Made by a program: the position numbers and the translations under genes
The notes under the pieces: model-generated
Database searches by the model: none
What the model was told of the DNA's origin: nothing
The model's input: only the letters and a program-made list of their open reading frames with translations
Source: Gemmatimonadota bacterium
GTDB lineage: Bacteria > Gemmatimonadota > Gemmatimonadetes > Longimicrobiales > Gaopeijiaceae
Length of the DNA stretch: 40,121 nucleotides
Direction: 5' to 3'
Assembly: GCA_022571515.1 (NCBI GenBank)
Contig: JACZXQ010000028.1
Coordinates: forward strand, 1-40,121
In this document: positions 32,131 to 40,121 of the stretch, in pieces
How the letters are laid out: every line of letters begins with the position of its first letter
How positions within the stretch are numbered: the stretch's first letter is position 1

Positions 32131-34893
32131 ATGGTCAGAGACTCCCACGTGTCCAGGATCATCGTTGCACTCGTTCTGTGCGCATCGCTCGCTACAGGTG
32201 TCCACGCCCAGGAAAACGGCGAGAAGCGCCCCCTCACCATCGCGGACTACGCGAGTTGGCGGACCATTGCGGGCTCGCAGATCTCGGATGACGGGCGCTG
32301 GGTCGCGTGGGCCTACACCCGCGTACGGGGCGATGACACGCTGCATGTACAGGCGCTCGACTCGGACGGGGCCCACATTGTGGCTTCGGCCTCCGGAGCG
32401 GTCTTCTCCGACGACGGGGCTTGGGTCGCGTACTTCGTATCCCCGCCGTTCGCCGAGGCCGAGAAGCTCCGCCGTGACGAGGAGACGGTTACGCGTCAGG
32501 TCGGCTTGCTGGAGCTCGCCACGGGCGAGACGCGCATCTGGGATGACGCTTCCTCGTTCGAGTTCGCGGAAGGGTCCAGCCACTTGTTCGTGAAGAAGCG
32601 CCAGGCCGATGACGATGCGGACCACAAGGGAACAGACCTGATCCTCCGGAACCTGCGGGAGGGCTACGACGAGCTGATCGGGAGCGTGGACCAGGCGGCT
32701 TTCAACGACCCCGGCACGCACCTCGCGTTCACGGTGGATGCCGCAGACAAGGACGGCAACGGCCTTTACGTGATCGACCTCGGGACGGGATCGCGAAGAG
32801 GCCTCGACAACGCCAAGGAGCGTTACGCGCGGCTGACGTGGTCGGAGGATGGAAATGCGCTGGCGGTGCTGAGGGGCGAGAAGCCCGAGGACGAGGTGGA
32901 GCGCGCGAACACGCTGGTCGCGTTCACCGGACTCGATGGCACCCCGACCCGCTTCGAGTTCAATGGGGACGGGGACGGCGGCCTCGATGAGGGTTGGGTG
33001 CTCAGCGAGAAGGGCAGTTTGGCTTGGAACGAAGACGCCACCACGTTGCTGATCGCCACCAAGCCCCAGGAGAGTGAGCTGGAGGACTGGCCCGAGGACG
33101 GGCTGCCGCTGGCCGACGTGAACATCTGGCACTGGGCCGACGACCGCATCCAGGCCGTCCAGCAGAGCCGGGCGTCGAGGGACCGCGACCGGACGTACGT
33201 GGCGGCGATCCACCTCGATGAGGGCCGCCTCGTGAAGTTGGCCGACGAGCGCATGTCTACGGCGGAGGTGACCCGGGACGGGCGGTGGGCGATCGGGCGC
33301 GACGAGCGCGACTATCTCTCGGACTGGAAGCCGGGGATCGCCGACTACTACCGGGTCGACACCCGTACCGGCGAGCGGACGACGGTCCTCGAGGGCCATC
33401 TCCGGACGCTGGGACTCTCGCCGGACAGCCAGCACTACCTCTACTGGAAGGACGGCCACGTCTGGGACTACCGGATCGAGGAAGATCGGCACCTCAACCT
33501 GACGGCTTCAGCGCCCGTCGATTTCACCAATCAGGAGTATGACCGCTTCGGCGAGAAGCCTCCGCACGGCGTTGCGGGCTGGTCGGAGGACGGCGAGGCG
33601 GTGATCCTCTATGACCGCTACGACGTATGGCGCCAGCCGCTGGACGGGAGCATGGCCACGAACCTGACTCGAGGCCGGGGCGCGCGCGATGAGATCCGCC
33701 TACGGTACGTTCGTACGGATCCCGAAGAGCGCACGATCGACTTGAGCGAGCCAATCCTGTTGGACGCCTACGGGCAGTGGACCAAACAGGAGGGCTTCTT
33801 CGAGTTGGACGGCGAAGACCTCGAGCAACTCACCTGGGAGGACAAGCGCTTCGGCACGCCCCGGAAGGCTGAGGGCGCCGAGCGCTACCTGCTCGCGGTG
33901 CAGACCTTCCAGGAGTTCCCCGATCTCTGGGTGAGCGACCGGGACTTCTCGGACAGGGAACGCGTCACCACGGCGAACCCCCAGCAGGGGGAGTTCCTGT
34001 GGGGCCACCGGATCCTCTTCGACTACGAGAACGACGATGGTGTGCGACTCCAGGGCACGCTCGCGATTCCCGATGATTACGTCGAGGGCCAGCGTCTGCC
34101 GATGATCGTGAGATTCTACGAGCAGTACTCACAGGATCTGCACCGCTATCCCACGCCGACGTACCGGCACTCTCCGAACTTCGCGGGCTACGTGAGCAAC
34201 GGCTACCTGATCATGCAGCCCGACGTTCACTTCCGTATCGGCAGCTCCCACAGCGACATGCTCGAATCGGTGGAGGCCGCGGTGCGCAGGGTCATCGAGC
34301 TGGGCTACGCCGATCCGGAGACCGTGGGGTTGAGCGGCCACTCGTACAGCGGCGGAGGTGGCGCGTACATCGCGACCCGCTCGGACATGTTCGCCGCCGT
34401 GGCCCACGGAGCCGCGCCGATCAACCTGGTGAGCGAGTTCAACCAGCTCTTCACGGGAAGCGGGCAGAACAACCACCGGTACGACATCTACGGCCAGGGC
34501 AGGTACGCCACGAACCCGTACGACGACTTCCAACTCTACTGGGACCAGTCGCCGATCTCCGGCGTGGAGGACATGAACACACCGGTCCTGTATCTCCACG
34601 GCGAGGAGGATCCGACCGTGAACTGGGAGCAGGGCCTCGAGTGGTACAACGCGCTACGCTTCCTGGGGAAGCCGATCATCTGGCTGTCGTATCCCGACGA
34701 GGGTCATGGCCTCCGCAAGCTGGAAAACCGCATCGACTTCCAGTTCCGGCTACGCGACTTCTTCAACCACCACCTCAAGGGTGACCCTGCGCCGCCGTGG
34801 ATGACGGAGGGAGTGCCGTTCCTGCAGAAGGGTGTGCACATGAGGGAGTACGCTCCGAAAGTGTTCACGACGGATCGGCGCCCGATCGGGTGA
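32131..34893 (+). CDS. Exported S9 (prolyl-oligopeptidase-type) peptidase
   Basis: A 920-residue periplasmic or secreted serine peptidase. The signal peptide is MVRDSHVSRIIVALVLCASLATGVHA. A long beta-propeller region (about 40-620) with repeats such as GSQISDDGRWVAWAY and TYVAAIHLDEGRLVKLADE precedes an alpha/beta-hydrolase domain. The probable triad is Ser738 (GLSGHSYSGGGG), Asp827 (LYLHGEEDPTV) and His859 (YPDEGHGLRKL). The nucleophile motif reads G-H-S-Y-S, with Ser in place of the second glycine of G-x-S-x-G; this occurs in a subset of the family. GGGAGG ten bases upstream supports ATG 32131 over the opening at 32062. It is separated from the upstream receptor by a terminator. The substrate is unknown but is likely oligopeptides. 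Confidence 0.93.
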   Translation: MVRDSHVSRIIVALVLCASLATGVHAQENGEKRPLTIADYASWRTIAGSQISDDGRWVAWAYTRVRGDDTLHVQALDSDGAHIVASASGAVFSDDGAWVAYFVSPPFAEAEKLRRDEETVTRQVGLLELATGETRIWDDASSFEFAEGSSHLFVKKRQADDDADHKGTDLILRNLREGYDELIGSVDQAAFNDPGTHLAFTVDAADKDGNGLYVIDLGTGSRRGLDNAKERYARLTWSEDGNALAVLRGEKPEDEVERANTLVAFTGLDGTPTRFEFNGDGDGGLDEGWVLSEKGSLAWNEDATTLLIATKPQESELEDWPEDGLPLADVNIWHWADDRIQAVQQSRASRDRDRTYVAAIHLDEGRLVKLADERMSTAEVTRDGRWAIGRDERDYLSDWKPGIADYYRVDTRTGERTTVLEGHLRTLGLSPDSQHYLYWKDGHVWDYRIEEDRHLNLTASAPVDFTNQEYDRFGEKPPHGVAGWSEDGEAVILYDRYDVWRQPLDGSMATNLTRGRGARDEIRLRYVRTDPEERTIDLSEPILLDAYGQWTKQEGFFELDGEDLEQLTWEDKRFGTPRKAEGAERYLLAVQTFQEFPDLWVSDRDFSDRERVTTANPQQGEFLWGHRILFDYENDDGVRLQGTLAIPDDYVEGQRLPMIVRFYEQYSQDLHRYPTPTYRHSPNFAGYVSNGYLIMQPDVHFRIGSSHSDMLESVEAAVRRVIELGYADPETVGLSGHSYSGGGGAYIATRSDMFAAVAHGAAPINLVSEFNQLFTGSGQNNHRYDIYGQGRYATNPYDDFQLYWDQSPISGVEDMNTPVLYLHGEEDPTVNWEQGLEWYNALRFLGKPIIWLSYPDEGHGLRKLENRIDFQFRLRDFFNHHLKGDPAPPWMTEGVPFLQKGVHMREYAPKVFTTDRRPIG

Positions 34894-34906
34894 GGTGCTT
34901 GGGCAC

Positions 34907-35446
34907 ATGAACACGTCACCCGTTTGGACTGTGGGTGAGTGGTCGCTCTCTGACGACTTCGGAAAGGTCGCCCAACAGTGGAACGCCATCCGCCGGCTCC
35001 TGGGGGATGCCGAGGAGTTCGTCAGGAGGGATCCTGCGGTCTCGGGATGGAGCTGTGGGGAACAGGCCGGACACCTGGCGCTCGTCACCAACTGGGTCGC
35101 CCACGGCATCGAGGAGAACCTGGCCCACCCGGAGCGCGACGCGGACGGCCGCTGGTCGGAGCACACCGAGTTGATTCTACGGGAGGGAGACTTCCCGAGG
35201 GGGGTGGCCCAATCTCCCCCCCGGGTGGATCCCAGCGGACGCCCGAAGGGGGACTTTCTTTCCGCGCTCGACGACGCCGAGCGCCGCTGGTACGGGCTTC
35301 AGGAACGGGCCGACGAGATTGTGGCTTGCCCGGCGCGCTTCCCACACTTCGCATTGGGTTACATGACGAGTTCGGAGTGGGTGCGATTTTGCGCGCTCCA
35401 CTCCGCCCACCACCTCGCCGTGGTCAGGGACATTACGGGTCTCTAG
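34907..35446 (+). CDS. DinB-like four-helix-bundle protein
   Basis: A 179-residue cytoplasmic protein. SGWSCGEQAGHLALVTNWVAHGIEENL near 45-71 and RFCALHSAHHLAVVRDITGL at the end carry the His residues expected for the metal site of the DinB/YfiT-like superfamily (His in the second helix, H-x-x-H-H in the last). Some relatives are thiol-S-transferases, but the role here is unknown. The ATG at 34907 has GAGGTG nine bases upstream; a GTG at 34895 is also in frame. It follows the S9 peptidase gene by 13 bases, so the two may share a transcript. It converges with a small membrane-protein gene. Confidence 0.75.
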   Translation: MNTSPVWTVGEWSLSDDFGKVAQQWNAIRRLLGDAEEFVRRDPAVSGWSCGEQAGHLALVTNWVAHGIEENLAHPERDADGRWSEHTELILREGDFPRGVAQSPPRVDPSGRPKGDFLSALDDAERRWYGLQERADEIVACPARFPHFALGYMTSSEWVRFCALHSAHHLAVVRDITGL

Positions 35447-35459
35447 GCTCCTGGCGGGT

Positions 35460-35885
35460 CTAAGTGGGGATGAAGATAGCCGTCACCAGGGCGAGGATGA
35501 CGACCGCCAGATAGATCGAGGCCAACACGACCTGAATGAGGAAGGCCTTCCCCAGGCTGCTTACGGCGACCATCAGGTGACTGATGTCGTTCCCTTCCGT
35601 CGTGACAACGAACCCGAATGCGGTGCCCGCCTGCCTGAAGTTCAATCCGATGAAAATCGGAATCAGAGCGAGCAGGCCGTAAAGGAGTCCGGAGATCACG
35701 GTGACCGCACCGCTCCCGCTTATGGCTACTCCGATACCGCCGAAAGCCCACAAGATGCCCGCAAGCAGCGTGAATATGCCCCAGATCTTCACGCGGCTCC
35801 CCGTTGCTCGGATGATCTCGTTCTCCTCATCCGTGAACTCGTACCCGCCCGAGTGCGCCTCCTCGTAGGCTCCGTGCTCCATCAT
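35460..35885 (-). CDS. Small integral membrane protein, unknown family
   Basis: A 141-residue protein. The first 30 residues are acidic and cytoplasmic-looking ([24 protein letters not shown]). Three to four hydrophobic segments follow: [43 protein letters not shown], and a C-terminal pair around [26 protein letters not shown] soluble-looking loop ([32 protein letters not shown]) lies between the second and third. AGGAG four bases upstream supports the ATG at 35885, one codon before a second ATG. I do not recognise the family with confidence. It is divergent from the second molybdenum hydroxylase, with 206 bases between. Confidence 0.75.
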   Translation of the reverse strand: MMEHGAYEEAHSGGYEFTDEENEIIRATGSRVKIWGIFTLLAGILWAFGGIGVAISGSGAVTVISGLLYGLLALIPIFIGLNFRQAGTAFGFVVTTEGNDISHLMVAVSSLGKAFLIQVVLASIYLAVVILALVTAIFIPT

Positions 35886-36091
35886 GTGTCTCCTGGCAAT
35901 CCTGGGATAGAAACCCGGTCCCGTCCCCTTCCCGACACCGTGAACGTAGGGTCGCCCCCGGTCGATCAACAGAGATGTGTCAGGCCGCCATCGGATCGGC
36001 TCGCGAAGTGGCCCCCATTCTCTTGTGCCCCCACGCCGTTACAGGCCACCTTTCGGGACCCCCGATAATTGGCTGCGGCATAGGCGGACCG

Positions 36092-36592
36092 ATGGTGACG
36101 TTCAGGCTCAATGGGCAACCCCGCGAGGTCGACGTTCCGAGCGACACACCCCTCCTCTGGGTGCTTCGCGACACGGTCCAACTCACGGGCACGAAGTTCG
36201 GCTGCGGGATCGGCCAGTGTGGGGCGTGCACGGTCCACTTGAACGGCAACCCCATACGTTCGTGCCTGACCCCGATCAGCGCCGTGGCCGGTGCCGAGGT
36301 CACGACCATCGAGGGGCTCTCGCCGGAGGGCGATCACCCGGTCCAGCGGGCCTGGGTGGAGGAGCAGGTGCCGCAGTGCGGGTACTGCCAGTCGGGTCAG
36401 ATCATGTCGGCCGTGGCGCTGCTCGCACAGACCGCCCGGCCTACCGATGAGGACATCGACCGGGCGATGACCGGTAATGTGTGTCGTTGTGGCACCTACA
36501 ACGCGATCCGGCGGGCGATCCACCGGGCGGCTGAGCTCTCGGCCGATGCGCCGGTCCTTGCGGTCGAAGCCGAGCAGGGGGGTGACCGATGA
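36092..36592 (+). CDS. [2Fe-2S] subunit of isoquinoline 1-oxidoreductase-type hydroxylase
   Basis: A 166-residue electron-transfer subunit. The first cluster uses Cys38, Cys43, Cys46 and Cys58 ([11 protein letters not shown] ... RSC). The second uses Cys96, Cys99, Cys131 and Cys133 ([18 protein letters not shown]). The [18 protein letters not shown] form and the length are typical of IorA-like two-subunit systems that lack an FAD subunit. No signal peptide is seen; in such pairs the subunit is often exported by riding with the Tat-tagged large subunit. ATG 36092 is chosen because the upstream extension to 35975 is not family-like. Its stop overlaps the next start as ATGA. Confidence 0.93.
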   Translation: MVTFRLNGQPREVDVPSDTPLLWVLRDTVQLTGTKFGCGIGQCGACTVHLNGNPIRSCLTPISAVAGAEVTTIEGLSPEGDHPVQRAWVEEQVPQCGYCQSGQIMSAVALLAQTARPTDEDIDRAMTGNVCRCGTYNAIRRAIHRAAELSADAPVLAVEAEQGGDR

Positions 36593-38835
36593 GCGATCAG
36601 CGCGGCGTCACCGAGCAGGCCGAGACGGAGCCCGCGGTGGACTCGGGCGGCGTGTCGCGGCGGACGTTCATCAAGGTCGTCTCCGTGGCCGGAGTGGGAC
36701 TCACGCTGGGTGTCGGGTACAAGGTGGTGACGAGCTCCGCCGGGGCGCCCGCTACGGATGCCGCGTTCGCGCCGGACGCATGGCTGCGCATAGGCGAGGA
36801 CGGCGTGGTCACTATCATGGTGGACAAGTCCGAGATGGGGCAGGGCATCACCACGGCATTGCCGCAGTTGGTGGCCGAGGAACTCGAGGTGCCACTGGAG
36901 CGCGTGGCCTTTGCGTTCGCTCCGGCGCACCCGGCTTACCGGACTCCACCTCTCGGCATGCAGCTCACGGGTGGAAGCACGAGTGTGATGTCGTCCTGGG
37001 AGCCACTGCGGCGGGTGGGCGCCACCGCGCGCTTGATGCTCCGCGAGGCCGCCGCTCAGAGGTGGGGTGTCTCTGCCGACCAGGTGCGCATGGCCGAGGG
37101 CTCGGCAATGCACCCTGATGGATCGACGCTGTCCTACGGTGAGTTGGCAGTCGAGGCCGCGGCTGTGGTGGTTCCCGAGGATGTCCCGCTCAAGGATCCG
37201 TCTGAGTTTCGCACGATCGGTACATCGGCGGCGCGCCTGGACATCCCGCTCAAGACGACAGGCCAGGCGGTCTTCGGCGTGGACGCGGGCCCTTCCGACG
37301 CCCGCGTGGCCGTCATCGCCCGTTCACCGGTCTTTGGGGGTGTGCTGCGCTCGTTCGATCCGGCGCCCGCCCTGGCGGTCGAGGGTGTCGACGAGGTGGT
37401 GGAGGTGGCCGCCGGGGTTGCCGTCGTGGCCAACGGTTACTGGGCCGCGAAAAAGGGCCGTGACGCCCTCCGCATCGAGTGGGACGAGGGCGAGGGTAGC
37501 ACGTTGGACGACGCGGAGATCACCCGGAGGTTCCGGGCGGCGGTGCAGGCCGGCGGCAAGGCCGCGCGCGATGACGGCGATGTGGACGTCGCCATGGCCG
37601 ATGCGGGCATCTCCGTGAGTTCGACCTATTCGTTGCCGTACCTGGCGCACGCCACCATGGAGCCCATGAACTGCACGGCCGTCGTCGAGGACGGCCGCTG
37701 CACGGTGTGGGCACCGACCCAGTTCCAGGACGCACCCGGGTTCATGGGCGGCGGCTCCCGGCAGGCGGCGGCCAAGGCCGCCGGGCTGGACGAGGACGAC
37801 GTGGAGGTCCACACGACCTTCCTCGGCGGCGGGTTCGGCCGGCGAGCAGAGTTGGACTTCGTACGCGAGGCGGCCGAGCTGGCCTCCAAGGTGGACGGCC
37901 CGGTCAAAGTCATCTGGTCACGCGAAGACGATGTCCAGCACGACCACTACCGCCCGGCCTCGTATCACGAGTTGTCCGCCGCCTTGGACGAGGCAGGCAG
38001 GCCGATCGCGTGGCGACACGACATGGCGCTTCAGTCCATCATGGAGAACTGGATCCCGGGCTGGCTGCCCAAGTTCGTGGCGAGCTGGGCGGGATTCTTG
38101 CCCGGTGGGGTCGATCCGACCTCGGTGGAGGCCGCCGAGAACCATCCGTACCTGATCCCCAACGTGCGGGTGTCCTGGGCGGATGTGCCGCTCCCCGTTC
38201 CCATTGGCTTCTGGCGCTCCGTGGGAAACTCACACAATGGGTTCGTGGTCGAGTCGTTCGTGGACGAGTTGGCCCATGCTGCGGGCCAGGATCCCTACCA
38301 GTACCGTCGCGCGCTCCTCATGGACCATCCGCGTCACCAGGCTGTTCTGGATGCGGTGGCCGAGGTCTCTGGGTGGAACACGGTCCCCCCCGAGGGCCGC
38401 GCGCGAGGAATCGCGGTTGTGAACTCCTTCGGCTCGTACGTGGCCGAGGTGGCCGAGGTCTCGGTAAAGGCGGGCAAGCTTCGCGTCCACAAGGTCTGGT
38501 GTGCGATAGACTGTGGGGTGGTGGTGAACCCCGCCATCGTGCGTGCCCAGATGGAGAGCGCGATCATCTACGGCCTCACCGCGGCCCTCTACGGGCGGAT
38601 CAGCATCCAGGGCGGCCGGGCCGTGCAGAGCAACTTCCACGACTACCCGATGCTCCGCATGAACGATGCGCCCGAGGTCGAGGTGGTGCTCGTGCCCAGT
38701 GGCGATCCGCCCGGAGGGGTTGGCGAGCCCGGCCTGCCGCCCGCCGCGCCGGCGGTCACCAACGCGCTCTTCGCGCTAACGGGACAGCGAGTCAGGGACC
38801 TGCCGATCCAGTTGGGGTGGCGGACATCCAGTTGA
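36589..38835 (+). CDS. Isoquinoline 1-oxidoreductase-type molybdenum hydroxylase, large subunit, Tat-exported
   Basis: A 748-residue Moco subunit. A twin-arginine signal is visible at SRRTFIK (23-29), followed by the hydrophobic stretch [15 protein letters not shown]. Moco-binding segments are [30 protein letters not shown] and [23 protein letters not shown] near the C-terminus places the catalytic base at Glu713. The duplicated MCD-binding layout is that of IorB-like periplasmic aldehyde/N-heterocycle hydroxylases that pass electrons to cytochromes. The substrate is not evident. The last residues (IQLGWRTSS) overlap the edge of a degraded peptidase gene on the other strand, so the extreme C-terminus may not be ancestral. 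Confidence 0.93.
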   Translation: MSDQRGVTEQAETEPAVDSGGVSRRTFIKVVSVAGVGLTLGVGYKVVTSSAGAPATDAAFAPDAWLRIGEDGVVTIMVDKSEMGQGITTALPQLVAEELEVPLERVAFAFAPAHPAYRTPPLGMQLTGGSTSVMSSWEPLRRVGATARLMLREAAAQRWGVSADQVRMAEGSAMHPDGSTLSYGELAVEAAAVVVPEDVPLKDPSEFRTIGTSAARLDIPLKTTGQAVFGVDAGPSDARVAVIARSPVFGGVLRSFDPAPALAVEGVDEVVEVAAGVAVVANGYWAAKKGRDALRIEWDEGEGSTLDDAEITRRFRAAVQAGGKAARDDGDVDVAMADAGISVSSTYSLPYLAHATMEPMNCTAVVEDGRCTVWAPTQFQDAPGFMGGGSRQAAAKAAGLDEDDVEVHTTFLGGGFGRRAELDFVREAAELASKVDGPVKVIWSREDDVQHDHYRPASYHELSAALDEAGRPIAWRHDMALQSIMENWIPGWLPKFVASWAGFLPGGVDPTSVEAAENHPYLIPNVRVSWADVPLPVPIGFWRSVGNSHNGFVVESFVDELAHAAGQDPYQYRRALLMDHPRHQAVLDAVAEVSGWNTVPPEGRARGIAVVNSFGSYVAEVAEVSVKAGKLRVHKVWCAIDCGVVVNPAIVRAQMESAIIYGLTAALYGRISIQGGRAVQSNFHDYPMLRMNDAPEVEVVLVPSGDPPGGVGEPGLPPAAPAVTNALFALTGQRVRDLPIQLGWRTSS

Positions 38836-39626
38836 CGATGGGGCAGTTGGCCGACGCAGCGGTGAAGCGGTCCGTGTTGCCGACGATGTACGTCGTAAGG
38901 ATGCCGCCGCCCGAGCAGCCGTACACGAAGAGGTTGTCTTGGTCGATGTAGCCGCGTGAGAGCATCTCGTCCACGCCGCGCATCAGGTCGGGCATGTCTG
39001 CGCCCGGGTAGTCGTGGTTGATCGCGTTGGCGAACTCGGGCGGCTTCACGATCCAGCCCTGAATACGGAACTGGTCGGAGCCGTACCAGATCTCCTCGAC
39101 CTCGCCCAACGTCACACCGTGCAGCACGTCCGCGTTGACCTCTCAGCGACACGAAGTGCAGGTTGCGGTAGCCGTAGCGGGATACGCTGAAGTAGAGGCC
39201 GCTCCCGTCCGGCGCCCACCGCATGCCACCGGACTGCCGGTCGTAATCCCCCGAGATCATCCTCGATCCGGAGCCATCCCGGTTCATCACGAAGATCCGC
39301 TGATTGCGGTACGTGTCGTCGTGCTGGTCACCCGCGCGGGAGGCGATCAGCCGGCCATCCGGAGAGGGCACGGGACCGCTGTCGGGTCCGCTACGGTTGG
39401 TGAGCCGGCAAATCTCGCGCGAGGCGACCGCCACGGCGTAGATTTCCGACTCCTGCCAATTGTCGGGGCGGGCCCAATCCTCGGCCCGATTCGAGGTGAA
39501 GTAGATCTCGGTGCCGTCGGGGCTCCACGCTAGGCCATTGTGATTCCAGTCGCCGTCGGTGAGTTGCCCGGTTGTTCCGCCCGCTCTCTGTAGGCTGGTA
39601 GCGAGCGGCACAGTTTCCGCCGACAC
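38792..39626 (-). pseudogene. Degraded S9 peptidase gene with frameshift and internal deletions
   Basis: Reading the minus strand from 39626, LTDGDWNHNGLAWSPDGTEI, SREICRLTNRSGPDS and IFVMNRDGSGSRMISGDYD are propeller blades of an S9/DPP-IV-like peptidase. At about 39140 the frame is lost. It continues in another frame with VLHGVTLGEVEEIWYGS, IQGWIVKPPEF, NAINHDYPGADMPDL and YIDQDNLFVYGCSGGGILTTYIVG. The expected section between K-P-P and the N-A-I-N-H-D-Y-P-G block, including the H-G-G-P oxyanion loop, is absent. So are the late Asp and His parts of the triad. The N-terminus is also missing. The nucleophile is still visible in GCSGGG. The fragment ends at or within the 3' end of the molybdenum hydroxylase gene. 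Confidence 0.8.
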
Positions 39627-39644
39627 GGCCTCGAGGTAGAGGAT

Positions 39645-39902
39645 CTACCGGCCGATGCGGCTTCGGATGTAGGACACCTGCACCTCGGCAACAGCGTCCA
39701 GCGTGGAGTCGAGAAGCCCCTCGATTATGCTGTAGCTGCTCCAATACCCAATCCAGTTGGAGACCAGCAGGGGGACCAGGGACAGCAGCAGGAACCATCC
39801 GAGGAGCCGCAAACCCAGGTGACTGTGAAAGCGGTTCGTGATTCTCAAATCCGGCCCCTCTCGACAGGATTGGGGCGTGTCTCGACGAACTCCCCGCCCC
39901 AC
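39645..39902 (-). pseudogene. N-terminal fragment of a membrane sensor protein
   Basis: This frame opens with GTG and encodes a basic start, one strong membrane helix (LRLLGWFLLLSLVPLLVSNWIG) and the beginning of an extracytoplasmic helix (SIIEGLLDSTLDAVAEVQVSYIRSRIG), then stops with TAG at 39645-39647. This is the usual N-terminus of a sensor kinase or cyclase with a periplasmic sensing domain, but nothing of the rest follows. In the same frame the S9 remnant begins within 20 bases after the stop, so the two look fused by a rearrangement. An intact 85-residue protein cannot be ruled out but is unlikely. Confidence 0.45.
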
Positions 39903-39981
39903 CGATGCAACTCATCGCAAGACTCGCGCCCGCCCGCACATGAGTTCTAAGTGTCGACCGGGCAACGACCTAGGCTTGCGG

Positions 39982-40060
39982 CCAACCCGGATTATCATGG
40001 GGATTTCCCCCACTTCGCTCACTCAAATCTAAGAAAACTGGGGGAAATCGCCCGGGTTGG
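39982..40060. repeat. Long interrupted inverted repeat, possible mobile-element end
   Basis: Two nested inverted repeats share one centre. CCAACCCGG (39982-39990) pairs with CCGGGTTGG (40052-40060). GATTTCCCCCA (40002-40012) pairs with TGGGGGAAATC (40039-40049). The loop is 26 bases and AT-rich. The left arm has an 11-base insert (ATTATCATGGG) where the right arm has 2. It lies in otherwise gene-free sequence (39903-40121) next to two broken genes. It may be an insertion-sequence end or a REP-like palindrome. No T run follows, so a terminator is unlikely. Confidence 0.6.
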
Positions 40061-40121
40061 AAGGAGCTACTACGCGTGTGCCCAGGTTTAAGTGGTTCCA
40101 GGGCAATAGGTTACGTCAGTT

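Noticed and set aside
31948-33492. Open frame of 514 codons on the minus strand
   Set aside because: It is antisense to the S9 peptidase gene and crosses its signal peptide and the UUCG terminator. It has no family features.
39982-40060. Intrinsic terminator
   Set aside because: The arms are interrupted and asymmetric, the loop is long, and no T run follows on either strand.
1-40121. tRNA, rRNA, CRISPR array or riboswitch
   Set aside because: Reading both strands showed no cloverleaf with a conserved T-loop, no rRNA core sequence and no evenly spaced repeats. GTTCGAA near 16840 lacks the rest of a tRNA.

Overview
The window is GC-rich bacterial DNA with tightly packed genes, Shine-Dalgarno-type start sites and several short-overlap operons. 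It combines a SusC/SusD outer-membrane pair, a CarboxypepD-plug TonB receptor, a large Asp-box (sortilin/VPS10-like) secreted protein and S9 peptidases. With this base composition, that mix suggests an uncultured Gemmatimonadota-like bacterium (inference; no rRNA gene is present to prove it).

Layout. 1-544: remnant of an IS6-type transposase and one terminal repeat. 545-4801: a Kef-type cation/proton antiporter, a ClC chloride channel with CBS domains and a DUF1330 protein. 4779-8765: a DMSO-reductase-family molybdoenzyme, with a divergent zinc alcohol dehydrogenase followed by a secreted NTF2-like protein. 8776-16696 (minus strand): SusC, SusD, a strong terminator, then the 1071-residue Asp-box protein. 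17151-19143: two convergent genes for exported proteins that keep a TonB plug-like domain but have no beta-barrel.

19323-28843 is a nearly complete purine (xanthine/urate) breakdown island. A three-subunit xanthine-dehydrogenase-type molybdenum hydroxylase and a DUF6986 CitE/HpcH-like protein form a plus-strand operon. Allantoinase, allantoicase, OHCU decarboxylase and 5-hydroxyisourate hydrolase form a minus-strand operon with coupled starts. The membrane urate hydroxylase PuuD, with a C-terminal haem-c site, is divergent from allantoinase. Together they should take xanthine to urate, 5-hydroxyisourate, OHCU, S-allantoin, allantoate, then ureidoglycolate plus urea. No recognisable ureidoglycolate lyase or urease is present, so the DUF6986 protein is the candidate for a late step.

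28940-35885: an Oar-like TonB receptor with a textbook UUCG terminator, an exported S9 peptidase, a DinB-like protein and a small membrane protein. 36092-38835: a second molybdenum hydroxylase of the isoquinoline 1-oxidoreductase type, with a Tat signal. The right end (38792-40121) is decaying DNA: an S9-peptidase pseudogene with frameshift and internal deletions, a fragment of a membrane sensor, and a 79-bp inverted-repeat structure.

The most interesting points are the DUF6986 gene inside a urate pathway that lacks its last enzyme, the TonB receptor next to puuD, the paired barrel-less plug proteins, and the IS6-like ends around the antiporter gene. No CRISPR array, rRNA or tRNA was found.
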